From an uncultured Butyrivibrio sp. (lineage in GTDB: Bacteria; Bacillota; Clostridia; Lachnospirales; Lachnospiraceae): DNA of 45,609 nucleotides. Made by a program: the position numbers and the translations under genes. Below, in pieces: positions 33,158 to 41,689 of this stretch; position 1 is the stretch's first letter, and every line of letters starts with the position of its first letter. The notes below the pieces were generated by a model, which worked only from the letters and a program-made list of their open reading frames with translations, was not told where the DNA came from and ran no database searches. The stretch covers positions 1-45,609 of the forward strand of contig CAMENP010000013.1 of assembly GCA_945928575.1 (NCBI GenBank). Reading direction: 5' to 3'.

Positions 33158-34360
33158 ATGAAAAAGAGAAAGAAACAGGTAATATTTCTTGCTGTGGCAG
33201 CAGTTTTAGTGATTCCGGCTGTGATATATAACATATCATCATCCGGGGACAAAGAAATAACCCAATTTGAAAGACCGGGATACGGGCAAGAAAAAGATGT
33301 ACATGAGGTAGATGCAGTTATTGGTGAAAGCCGTTACAGTATTGAAGTGGAAATTCCGGCCAGAGAAATACCGGACAATGAATTGCAGCAGGCGTTTGAC
33401 AAGGCATATGAATATTTACTTCAGAATCTTAAAGGCGATAATGAGTCATTGGATAATATCACCGGTAACCTGAATTTTGTGCAGGAAGTGCCGGAATATG
33501 GAATGTCTGTAGAATATTACACCAGTGATTATAAACTGGTAAACTGTTTTGGCGAGGTAAATACAACAGATGCTGTAAAAAGCGGAAGCCCGGTTAAGGT
33601 TCAGATTGAAATTTCATATGGAGATATTTCACAGATGTACGAAACGGATGTCATATTATATCCGGCAGAGGAAAGTGTGTCCGATATGATCAGCAATGAT
33701 GTGTCCGCAGATATTGCCGGGCAGGATAAAGGGTCACAATCGATTAAACTCCCGGAGACTGTGGGCGGAAGCAGGATAAAATTCTATGAGCCGAAAACAG
33801 GAAGCGGTTCGCTGATTATTTTTGCGGCAATTCTCATTGGAGCAGTCATATATTACATAAAGAAAATACGACCGGCACAATTTGATAAGGCAAAAGAAAA
33901 TCAGATGGATATGGATTATTCGGAGATCGTTGCGCAGTTGTCACTGCTTATAGGAGCCGGTATGAGCGGAGCAGGAGCATTTGCAAGGATTGCATCAGAC
34001 TATACCGAAGCCAGAAAGCAGAATAAGAAAGACATCAGGTACGCATATGAAGAAATGGTTACGGCAAGTAACAGAATATCTATGGGAGTGTCGGAGAGTG
34101 ACGCATACGCAGCATTTGGACGTGCATGCAGAACACATGCTTACATTAAATTAGGCAATCTCATGTCACAAAATGTCAGGAAAGGAGGTGAGTACTTTAT
34201 GCAGATGCTGCGTGAGGAGGTGGGAGAAGCGTTCGCACAGAGAAAAGCATTGGCACGTAAGCGGGGAGAGGAGGCGGGCACCAAACTGTTGCTGCCAATG
34301 ATAATGATGTTGGGTATTGTACTGATTATTATAGTTGTACCGGCATTCATGTCATTTTAA
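33158..34360 (+). CDS. tadC: Tad platform protein TadC-like with large outside domain
   Basis: This 400-residue protein carries a half-platform T2SSF domain in its C-terminal part (about 245-375, AQLSLLIGAGMSGAGAF, KGGEYFMQMLREE) and a final helix (about 378-398), as in TadC. Unusually, it begins with a helix (about 7-25), then a hydrophilic domain of about 185 residues predicted outside the membrane, then a second helix (about 217-234). This ectodomain is not part of classical TadC. ATG 33158 is preferred to GTG 33149 on ribosome-site spacing. A perfect internal ribosome site with in-frame ATG lies at 34181-34201. Confidence 0.85.
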   Translation: MKKRKKQVIFLAVAAVLVIPAVIYNISSSGDKEITQFERPGYGQEKDVHEVDAVIGESRYSIEVEIPAREIPDNELQQAFDKAYEYLLQNLKGDNESLDNITGNLNFVQEVPEYGMSVEYYTSDYKLVNCFGEVNTTDAVKSGSPVKVQIEISYGDISQMYETDVILYPAEESVSDMISNDVSADIAGQDKGSQSIKLPETVGGSRIKFYEPKTGSGSLIIFAAILIGAVIYYIKKIRPAQFDKAKENQMDMDYSEIVAQLSLLIGAGMSGAGAFARIASDYTEARKQNKKDIRYAYEEMVTASNRISMGVSESDAYAAFGRACRTHAYIKLGNLMSQNVRKGGEYFMQMLREEVGEAFAQRKALARKRGEEAGTKLLLPMIMMLGIVLIIIVVPAFMSF

Positions 34361-34384
34361 CAACGGATAAGGAGGTGAAAGCTT

Positions 34385-34552
34385 ATGAAATCATTAAGCA
34401 ATTTTTGGGAAGATGAAGATGGTATGGGCGTTGTCGAGGTGATACTCATCATCGTGGTCCTTATCAGTCTGGTTCTCATATTCAAGAAACAGCTTACAGC
34501 AATCGTTAAAACAATTTTCGCAAAAATCACAAGTAACGCATCCTCGATTTAA
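34385..34552 (+). CDS. flp: Flp-type pilin (Flp1-like)
   Basis: This 55-residue prepilin is the probable main pilus subunit. Its short leader ends in EDEDG, followed by MGVVE: cleavage after Gly13 puts Glu at +5 of the mature protein, the class rule for Flp pilins. A helix of about 20 hydrophobic residues (VILIIVVLISLVLIF) follows, then a short basic and polar tail. AAGGAGGTGAAAGC before the ATG is one of the strongest ribosome sites in the window, consistent with high expression. It would be cut by the TadV-type peptidase(s) here and pushed out by TadA/B/C. Confidence 0.92.
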   Translation: MKSLSNFWEDEDGMGVVEVILIIVVLISLVLIFKKQLTAIVKTIFAKITSNASSI

Positions 34553-34580
34553 TTTCGGGAGGCAGAAGGAGGAAAACAGT

Positions 34581-36650
34581 TTGAGAAAATATAAAGGAAG
34601 TGTGTCACTATTTACAGCAATGATTTTTCTGATGGTAGTTTCAGTGATTACCACTACTATAATGGCTGCGCGGGTAAGAGGAGCAATGGCGGTCGTGGGT
34701 TGTGCCGCATCTGCTTCGCTTGATTCTGTGTTCGCCGCATATGATTCCGGACTGTTTTCCGAATTTGGAGTTCTTTTACTTGAGGCTGAAGACGGAGAAG
34801 AGGAGCTGGCATCGCAAATTCAGAATTATATATTATACAATACCAACACGCACAAAGACCTGTTATTCAGCGGAACAACGGATTTATTTGGAATAAAAAA
34901 CAGCAGTGTTTCAGTAACGGATATGACAACTCCAACGGATTACGGAGGCTTATTGTGGCAGGAAATGGTTGTGGAATATGAAAAATATGCCAAACCAATA
35001 AATCTGGCTGCGGACTATCTGGGAATTAAAGACAAGGAAGAAGAGGCAACGGAGGTTGACAGTATCTGCAACGATCTTAAGGACTGCACTGTCGGTGTTC
35101 TTAAGATAGCCAAAGATACAAGGAGTCTTGTGAGTGACATAGACGGAGTGGAATGCAAAGATAAAGGAATTGATTTTACCCATCTTAACGGTATGGATAA
35201 ATTTTATAAACAATTCTGCCCGGGTACGGTCACGGGCAGCGTGTTGCAGATTAAAGACAGTAATGTATTCGGTGCGGTAAGCAATAAAACAACCGATGTT
35301 ATGGAATTAGCCCAAAAGGCGTTGAAAGCAGCTGATTCTGACCGGAAGGATATTGCGGTTACATATCTTGACAGGATTAAAAAACTGGCGTCAGGGACAC
35401 TTGACATCGGAGACGGAATACTTATTAAGACGAAAATTATTTCTGAACTGGAAACTTCAATAGATGAAGCGGCAGATATAATATCATCCAGATTAGCCGA
35501 TGCTGAATCCATAGAAGAAGAGGTATGTGCCGGACTTGAAGAAGAACTGGAAAATCTTAGAGACAGTAAAGAAGCGATAAGTGAGCAGATATGTGATGTA
35601 GATAAAATGACAAATGTACTTGAATCCAACAGTATTGTTTTGTCAGACATAATAAAATACATCAATAAATTTGAAATCTCTAAATCAAAGGCGGAACAGA
35701 CGCAGTTGTTGAATGACATAATTAATTCATTAGGTGATTTCCGGCTGGATGGAATGACATTCAATTATGACAATATGAAAGAATCGGATGCACATATGGA
35801 TATATTGGATTCTTTATCGAAGTTCATGGATGAAGGGGTTCTGGCATTTATTCTTCCAAAGGATGCATCTCTTTCAAATGGTGTGGTGAATATCAAAGAT
35901 GATGCAGCATCAAATATATGCGATTATTCATTGGATGATAATCATGCAGTTTTGAGCAGTGCCGGAACGCAGGTCGCCAAAGATGTTATATATACGGAAT
36001 ATGTCATGGATAAATTTAACCATTATACATATAAAGACGACGCGACAGCCGGCAATCATACACTTGGATACGAAGCAGAGTATATCCTGTATGGGAACCG
36101 GGCAGACTCACAGAATCTGTCGGCAGCGGTTATGAATATTGCCGCAATACGAAGCGGATTTAATATGTTGTACCTTCTTACGGACAGCGAGAAGAAGGAA
36201 GAGGCATATACGGCCGCGTTACTAATTGCCGGAGCGAGTGCATTGGAACCCTTAATACGGCTTGTGCAGTACACCTTGTTGTATTTATGGGCATATGCAG
36301 AAGGAATAGCCGATGTCAGAACCTTACTTGCAGATGGGAAAGTTCCGGTTATGAAGACGGCAGAAGACTGGAAACTCAGTCTTGACAGTCTTATGGAATA
36401 TAATCTCGATGTGGAAGATGCAGACAATGATAAGGGTATGACATATGATGATTTTATCCGTTTTCTAATATGCATGCAGGATGATGGAGAACGCGCGGCC
36501 AGGACTATGGATCTGGTGGAGGTAGAGATGATGAAATCAGATGAAAATTTCCGGTTTAAGAATATGGCATACGGACTTGAGGCAAATGTGAGTTATTCTT
36601 TATCCGGAATAAATAAAAATTACAGTTATAAAACCGGATACTCATATTGA
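34581..36650 (+). CDS. large TadG/DUF5702-like Tad pilus protein
   Basis: This 689-residue protein begins with a single helix (SLFTAMIFLMVVSVITTTIMA), like TadE/TadG pseudopilins, preceded by basic residues and Gly-Ser (KGSVSLF). The remainder is outside the membrane. The middle (about 280-390) is rich in Glu and Leu heptads and may be coiled coil. Near 515-580 is a hydrophobic helical part (AALLIAGASALEPLIRL, YTLLYLWAYA). Such proteins are annotated as DUF5702 in Lachnospiraceae. TTG 34581 after AAGGAGG is the start. It may form the pilus base or tip; its function is not known. Confidence 0.8.
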   Translation: MRKYKGSVSLFTAMIFLMVVSVITTTIMAARVRGAMAVVGCAASASLDSVFAAYDSGLFSEFGVLLLEAEDGEEELASQIQNYILYNTNTHKDLLFSGTTDLFGIKNSSVSVTDMTTPTDYGGLLWQEMVVEYEKYAKPINLAADYLGIKDKEEEATEVDSICNDLKDCTVGVLKIAKDTRSLVSDIDGVECKDKGIDFTHLNGMDKFYKQFCPGTVTGSVLQIKDSNVFGAVSNKTTDVMELAQKALKAADSDRKDIAVTYLDRIKKLASGTLDIGDGILIKTKIISELETSIDEAADIISSRLADAESIEEEVCAGLEEELENLRDSKEAISEQICDVDKMTNVLESNSIVLSDIIKYINKFEISKSKAEQTQLLNDIINSLGDFRLDGMTFNYDNMKESDAHMDILDSLSKFMDEGVLAFILPKDASLSNGVVNIKDDAASNICDYSLDDNHAVLSSAGTQVAKDVIYTEYVMDKFNHYTYKDDATAGNHTLGYEAEYILYGNRADSQNLSAAVMNIAAIRSGFNMLYLLTDSEKKEEAYTAALLIAGASALEPLIRLVQYTLLYLWAYAEGIADVRTLLADGKVPVMKTAEDWKLSLDSLMEYNLDVEDADNDKGMTYDDFIRFLICMQDDGERAARTMDLVEVEMMKSDENFRFKNMAYGLEANVSYSLSGINKNYSYKTGYSY

Positions 36651-36674
36651 GCCGGTACAGAAAGGCGGTGTAAG

Positions 36675-37568
36675 ATGCTCTTTTTTTCCGGATTTAAATT
36701 AAATAAACCAAGACAGAAAGATTATCCAAGATACCTGATTCCCCCAGACGGTAGCTTATCCCGGGAAAGAAGAGCGCCTTATGCCGCCTTCAGGGCGAGG
36801 GCTTCACTTACCGTTGAAGCCTCGCTTGCACTTCCTTTTTTTATAGCAGCCATAGTGGTTTTTCTATTTGTGCTTCAGGTCATACAATTGCAGCTTCATA
36901 TACAGAAGGCTTTATACAACCAGACTATGAAAGCGTCAGGATATGCCTATTATCTTACGGTTGCGGATATGTCATATAAAGCGGAACAGGTTCTGGAGGA
37001 AGAATATATCAAATATTCGGTAATCAAAGAACTGGGAAAGGATTATCTGGATGGTTCGTGTATTGAGCGCGGAAGTAAAGGTTTTACCCTAAATATGTCG
37101 GGTAATCCGGGTGAGGGCTTGATAGATGTTGCGATGCAGTATAAAGTACAAATTCCGTTTGATATTCTTGGAGTAGGAAAACTTAAACTTGTGTCAAGAA
37201 TAAGATGCCACACATGGATTGGAAATGTGGATGGTAAGAATGAAGATGACAGTGCAAAAGCGTATGTTACGGCAAATGGGACAGTTTATCATACACACAG
37301 GGATTGTACATATATAACTTCTGATGTTGACAGCTGTGCGGCTTCTGCGATAGACGGATTACGTAACAGTGGCGGAGCCAAGTATTATGCCTGCAGGTCA
37401 TGCTGCAGGGAAGGAACTTCCGGGCTGATCAAAGTGTATTATACTAAATATGGAACCAGATACCATTCATCGGCGACGTGCAGCAACCTTCATTCAAATG
37501 TTTATGTCATGAAACTGGAAGATGCCAAGTCAAAATACAGGCAATGCTCCAAATGCGCAGGGAGGTGA
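36675..37568 (+). CDS. TadE-like pseudopilin with two C-terminal Cys/His modules
   Basis: This 297-residue protein has a 45-residue basic leader, then a TadE-type motif SLTVEASLALPFF (Glu at +5 if cut before Ser) and a membrane helix. The body is followed by two similar modules of about 45 residues: H206/C211/C240/C243 and H264/C269/C291/C294, each in a G-x-x-YH-x(4)-C ... C-x-x-C pattern. That pattern resembles small zinc-binding modules of Ada type, but outside the cell it might instead form disulfides. Classical TadE lacks these modules. The gene ends inside the ribosome site of the next gene. Confidence 0.83.
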   Translation: MLFFSGFKLNKPRQKDYPRYLIPPDGSLSRERRAPYAAFRARASLTVEASLALPFFIAAIVVFLFVLQVIQLQLHIQKALYNQTMKASGYAYYLTVADMSYKAEQVLEEEYIKYSVIKELGKDYLDGSCIERGSKGFTLNMSGNPGEGLIDVAMQYKVQIPFDILGVGKLKLVSRIRCHTWIGNVDGKNEDDSAKAYVTANGTVYHTHRDCTYITSDVDSCAASAIDGLRNSGGAKYYACRSCCREGTSGLIKVYYTKYGTRYHSSATCSNLHSNVYVMKLEDAKSKYRQCSKCAGR

Positions 37569-37572
37569 TTTG

Positions 37573-38013
37573 ATGGTAAGCATACTTGTGATGATAATGT
37601 TGGGAATCGAAACGGTGGCGGACATCAGGAACCGAAGCGTTTCGGCGGTCAGACTGATAGTATTTGCCGTGGCTGCAGTGGCGGTGAACATTATTTTCTA
37701 TTATCAATCCATATGGTCGATGATAGGAGGAATGGCGGTGGGAGCGGTGTTGTTTTTGTACGCATTGCTTACATCGGAAAGCATAGGATACGGGGACTGC
37801 CTGATATTTGTTTGTGCAGGTGCATACATAGGGTTTGTGAACAATCTGGAGTTGCTGTTTTTCTCTCTTCTGGCTGTGGCAGTGGCGGGCGGAATATACG
37901 CACTGGCGGCACATAAAACCATAAAGGCCAGGATACCGTTTGTACCATGCATAATGGCGGTGTATTTTATCATGTTAATTATTAAGGCAGTTAAAGGAGA
38001 TGTTATTATATGA
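37573..38013 (+). CDS. second prepilin peptidase-like membrane protein (A24 family)
   Basis: This 146-residue membrane protein has the A24 pattern: Asp in GIETVADIRNRSVS near the N-terminus and SIGYGDCL in the middle (GxGD). There are four to five helices. Both catalytic Asp positions are kept, so it is probably active. It may process the TadE-like pseudopilins, while the first copy cuts Flp. ATG 37573 is used, five bases after GGAGGTGA; a longer frame from 37522 lies in the upstream gene. Its last four bases overlap the next start (ATGA). Confidence 0.85.
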   Translation: MVSILVMIMLGIETVADIRNRSVSAVRLIVFAVAAVAVNIIFYYQSIWSMIGGMAVGAVLFLYALLTSESIGYGDCLIFVCAGAYIGFVNNLELLFFSLLAVAVAGGIYALAAHKTIKARIPFVPCIMAVYFIMLIIKAVKGDVII

Positions 38014-38438
38014 GATTAAGAGCCAATATGACCATTGAAGCATCATACATTTTCCCTTTTATAGGAATACTTGTAGCGGCTTTTATTATGCTTGATTTCA
38101 AGTTGTATGACGGGATATTGAACGATTCGGTAAAGATTCTGGGCGGTTTGAGATATCATGCTGCAGAAAATTTTTATTATGATTGCGCAGAGGACAAAAT
38201 TGATTATGTTGAAAAAAACTCTTCTCCGGTGCTTTCGGGCAGTAAGGCTTTTTTGGCAGCCCAGAAAATTAAAATAAGCAAAGTACTGAATGAGGCGTAT
38301 GGCAATGAACGTCTTAGCATCAACGACAGTATGTCCGGAACGGATTTTACGGCGGTTATTAAATCTGTTGATAATGCCGGGCTGGTACGGGCCGGAGGAA
38401 GAGCGGTACAGATTATAGGAGGCAGGAATGGAGATTGA
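38010..38438 (+). CDS. small TadE/TadF-like pseudopilin
   Basis: This 142-residue protein begins RLRANMTIEASYIFPFIG, a TadE-like processing site with Glu at +5 after a cut following Ala or Asn, and one membrane helix (to about residue 27). The outside part is short and polar. It is probably a minor pseudopilin. It is coupled by ATGA overlap to the peptidase-like gene before it and overlaps the FHA gene by 11 bases. Confidence 0.83.
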   Translation: MRLRANMTIEASYIFPFIGILVAAFIMLDFKLYDGILNDSVKILGGLRYHAAENFYYDCAEDKIDYVEKNSSPVLSGSKAFLAAQKIKISKVLNEAYGNERLSINDSMSGTDFTAVIKSVDNAGLVRAGGRAVQIIGGRNGD

Positions 38439-39678
38439 TTATATCAGAGAATCCGGAGTCTGTTATTTGAGAATTGTTTCGGAAAATGATCCGTTGATAA
38501 GAAACAGAATGAGGATGATAACTTTAAACAGAATGGAAGGAATGGCAGATGTAACGTGCAGGAATGTCAATAACAGGGAACAATACCTTTATAACATTTC
38601 CTCGACAATGCCATTGACACAGTACTTTGAAAAGACAGAAATGAAGAAAGAGGATGTACTCAGACTTGCAGAAGGAATAAAACATGGTGTGCACACACTT
38701 GAGAGATATCTGCTTGATGTTAACGGGTTGATATTGAAACCGGAATATGTATTTTATGATTCTTCTAAAACGGAATACCGGTTCTGTTATTATGCTGGTA
38801 ATAAAGTCGGTACGGAGAAGGGCATGAAAGAGCTGTTTGAATATGTTATAGGGCATGTCTGCCATAGCGATGCAAAAGCTGTTACACTGGCTTATGGCAT
38901 ATATAAACGCATATGTATAGGAAATGTTGATATTGACCATCTGGCGGATACAGAAGAATCAGAAGAGGTTAAGAAACCGGAGGTAGTGGAAGAATATGTT
39001 CCGATGGATGATTTTATACCGGAAAGAGCAAAAGAGGAACATGAAGAGAAAGACACTGTAAAAATATATTGCATTTACGGAGCGGGCGCAATATTGGCAC
39101 TTATTTTTATATATAGTCTTGCGGGAATCTTTATTAAAGGAGTCAGAATACAAGGAATCAGCGCGGCAGTATATATTCTTATATGCGTTGCAGCGGGCAT
39201 CAGCATATACATGGGTTATAAATGGTATGAGAAAAATAAAGATTTGCTGGTAAAGACCGTTACAAGTGTGAGCAGCAAACCGTATCAAAAGAAAAATGTA
39301 AGAATTATTGTACCGGAGAGTGCGCCGGAAAGCAGTGAAGAGATGTATACCGTTGTATTAAACGGCCGGGAGGCAAAATCCCCAAATGTTCACTGCCTGA
39401 AATGGGTGGATTCCAAAGGCGCGCACTCGTATGAGATAAGGCAGGATGCATGTGTGATCGGAAGCGCGGCGGATCGCGCAGACTGTTGTATTTTACTGCC
39501 GGGGGTCAGCAGGGTTCACGCCCGTATTACAAAAGAAGGTGATACATTCTATATAAAAGACATGAATTCAACCAACGGGACAATGGTTAATGACAGAGAA
39601 CTGGGATGTTTTGAGCTATGTGAGATATCAAGCGGAGATAATATATTAATCGGGGGTGCAGAGTGTGTATTTGTTTGA
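38428..39678 (+). CDS. FHA-domain membrane protein of the Tad locus (DUF6382-like N-terminus)
   Basis: This 416-residue protein has three parts. The N-terminal domain (about 1-175) resembles the DUF6382 domain often paired with FHA in Lachnospiraceae. Two membrane helices follow (about 213-233 and 243-262). The C-terminal FHA domain (about 335-416) has GSAADRADCCILLPGVSRVHA and DMNSTNGTMVNDREL, with the phosphothreonine-binding Arg, Ser and Asn positions. Both soluble ends face the cytosol if the two helices form a hairpin. It probably links Ser/Thr phosphorylation to pilus assembly; no kinase gene is in the window. It is the last gene of the Tad operon. Confidence 0.87.
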   Translation: MEIDYIRESGVCYLRIVSENDPLIRNRMRMITLNRMEGMADVTCRNVNNREQYLYNISSTMPLTQYFEKTEMKKEDVLRLAEGIKHGVHTLERYLLDVNGLILKPEYVFYDSSKTEYRFCYYAGNKVGTEKGMKELFEYVIGHVCHSDAKAVTLAYGIYKRICIGNVDIDHLADTEESEEVKKPEVVEEYVPMDDFIPERAKEEHEEKDTVKIYCIYGAGAILALIFIYSLAGIFIKGVRIQGISAAVYILICVAAGISIYMGYKWYEKNKDLLVKTVTSVSSKPYQKKNVRIIVPESAPESSEEMYTVVLNGREAKSPNVHCLKWVDSKGAHSYEIRQDACVIGSAADRADCCILLPGVSRVHARITKEGDTFYIKDMNSTNGTMVNDRELGCFELCEISSGDNILIGGAECVFV

Positions 39679-39736
39679 CTTAACCGTAAATAAATGTTAA
39701 TCTACAATTAGATTTATTTGCGGAGGCCGGTTCAAT

Positions 39737-40702
39737 ATGAACATGGAAATGTTTATAGATAAATTGAAAAATAAAGGTTGTGAACCGGTACAGTCCGGTA
39801 CGGCCGGAGTGTATACATTCAGGCACAAAGCCGGAAATTACATAGTAGGTGTAATACGGTGCACGGGTATGGATGTTATTCCGGGATACAAACTTGAATC
39901 CCTGCGCGGTAATCTTTCCGTTGTATACGGCACCGAGAATGTTCTTTTTGTAATATTTACGGATGATCCGTACCGGGTAAATCAGTCCATAGAGACAGAT
40001 TCCGGACATTGGATATATAATTGCACGGAAGAACAGCTGGTTATATATGAGAATCAACCCGGAACGTTTTTTGGTGTAGAGAAATTATTTGAACCGGAAA
40101 GAAGACACCCGAAACAGAATTATGTGCTCACTGTTAATAATTTTATAATCCTTGTGAACGTGATTGTGTTTATTGTGATGGCGGTAAAAGGCGATACACA
40201 GAATACATATTATCTGTATAAATGTGGAGGAATAACGCCCGAAAGCCTGTTTGAAGATCATCAGATATATCGATTGTTTACGAGTATGTTTATGCACTCG
40301 GGAATATCGCATCTTGTCAATAATATGATTGTGTTGTATTTTATAGGAGGAACTCTTGAGAGGTACGTTGGCAGAGTAAGATATCTGATAATCTATCTGT
40401 TAAGCGGGCTGCTCGGGGGCTTGATATCACAGATTTATTACATGGCTATGTCCGAGAATGTAATATGTGTAGGTGCGTCCGGAGCGATATTCGGAGCGGT
40501 AGGTGCTATGCTGACCGTTGTGGTTGTTAATCACGGAAAGGTCGAGAACTTTACATTGCCGCGGCTTATAATATACGTTGTTCTCAGTATTTATCTGGGA
40601 TTTACATCTCCGGGTGTAAGCTTGAGTGCTCATCTTGGCGGACTTGCTATAGGATTTTTCACAGCATTGCTTTTATATAGAAAGAGAGGATCTTATTCAT
40701 GA
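39737..40702 (+). CDS. rhomboid family intramembrane serine protease with N-terminal soluble domain
   Basis: This 321-residue protein has a soluble N-terminal domain (about 1-125), then seven or so helices of a rhomboid. Catalytic residues are visible: Ser248 in GASGAIFGAVGA and His299 in SAHLGGLAIGF. HSGISHLVNNM and GGTLERYVG are also family features. Rhomboids cleave membrane proteins inside the lipid. The N-terminal domain, with DVIPGYKLESLRG and NVLFVIFTDDP, resembles the cytosolic part of GluP/YqgP-type enzymes in placement only. GGAGG lies ahead of the ATG. The 58-base gap after the FHA gene may hold a weak promoter (TTGACT at 39675). ATGA overlap with the next gene. Confidence 0.9.
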   Translation: MNMEMFIDKLKNKGCEPVQSGTAGVYTFRHKAGNYIVGVIRCTGMDVIPGYKLESLRGNLSVVYGTENVLFVIFTDDPYRVNQSIETDSGHWIYNCTEEQLVIYENQPGTFFGVEKLFEPERRHPKQNYVLTVNNFIILVNVIVFIVMAVKGDTQNTYYLYKCGGITPESLFEDHQIYRLFTSMFMHSGISHLVNNMIVLYFIGGTLERYVGRVRYLIIYLLSGLLGGLISQIYYMAMSENVICVGASGAIFGAVGAMLTVVVVNHGKVENFTLPRLIIYVVLSIYLGFTSPGVSLSAHLGGLAIGFFTALLLYRKRGSYS

Positions 40703-41688
40703 AAATAAACATTTATTATGGCGGAAGAGGCGTTATAGATGACCCGACGGTTGCTGTTATTAACAGGATAACATCGGTGTTGGAAGAACTCAGGGTTAAA
40801 GTTGAACGTTTTAATCTATATGAACAGAAAAATGGAATAATGTCATTGCCGCAGTCACTTAAAGAAGCAGATGCAATAATACTTGCATCGACAGTTGAAT
40901 GGTTTGGCATAGGAGGATACATGCATACGTTTCTGGATGCATGCTGGCTGTACGGAGATAAGAATAAGATTGCAGGTACGTACATGTTTCCGATTGTGAT
41001 GTCTAAGGCGTATGGTGAGCGCGAAGGAATGTTAGAACTTACCAATGCATGGGAAATGCTTGGAGGAAAGGCTTGTAACGGTTTGTGCGCCTATGTGGAA
41101 GATACTTCGGACTTTGAATTGAATTCGGGATATATGGAACTTGTAGAGAAAAAGGCTGAAGAAATGTACAGAGCAGTATCGCAGAAGTTTGTGACGATGC
41201 CGACCAGCAATAAAGCAATAAAACAGAACATAGTAAGCGATACGATAAGCCTGACTCCGCAGGAATCGGAACAGCTTTCCAAATATGCAGCAGATGATAC
41301 ATATGTGAAGAAGCAGAAAGAGGATATAGAAGAGCTTGCAGGTCTGTTCCGCGGAATGCTTGAAGAAGAGGAAAAAGGCGGCGATGAGCATTACATTAAA
41401 GCGTTTAGGGAGCATTATGTTCCACAGGGCAATTTCGCAGCCACGTATCTTATTAAGATAGATAATAAAGAAGATTCACTTATAATAGAGATTGATTCGG
41501 GAAGACTTAATTGTTATTTCGGACAGGCAGAGCAGGCAGATGTAATAGGCCGTATGTCAGCAGCGGTACTTGATGATATACTTGAAGGCCGTAAGACATT
41601 CCAGAGAGCCTTTATGTCCGGTGATATGACCGCCAAAGGCAATTTTAAGACCCTCAGAATGCTTGATGAGAACTTTGTGTTCGTGTAA
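40699..41688 (+). CDS. flavodoxin-fold oxidoreductase fused to SCP2 sterol-binding-like domain
   Basis: This 329-residue cytosolic protein has an N-terminal NADPH-dependent FMN reductase/flavodoxin fold (KINIYYGGRG, ADAIILASTVEWFGIGGYMHTFLD) and a C-terminal SCP2-type lipid-binding domain (about 225-329, ending SGDMTAKGNFKTLRMLD). A charged linker (about 195-230) joins them. SCP2 domains bind hydrophobic ligands, so the fusion could reduce a lipid-like or quinone-like substrate. It overlaps the rhomboid gene by four bases, so the two are translated together. It converges with the kinase gene downstream, one base apart. Confidence 0.87.
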   Translation: MKINIYYGGRGVIDDPTVAVINRITSVLEELRVKVERFNLYEQKNGIMSLPQSLKEADAIILASTVEWFGIGGYMHTFLDACWLYGDKNKIAGTYMFPIVMSKAYGEREGMLELTNAWEMLGGKACNGLCAYVEDTSDFELNSGYMELVEKKAEEMYRAVSQKFVTMPTSNKAIKQNIVSDTISLTPQESEQLSKYAADDTYVKKQKEDIEELAGLFRGMLEEEEKGGDEHYIKAFREHYVPQGNFAATYLIKIDNKEDSLIIEIDSGRLNCYFGQAEQADVIGRMSAAVLDDILEGRKTFQRAFMSGDMTAKGNFKTLRMLDENFVFV

Positions 41689-41689
41689 T

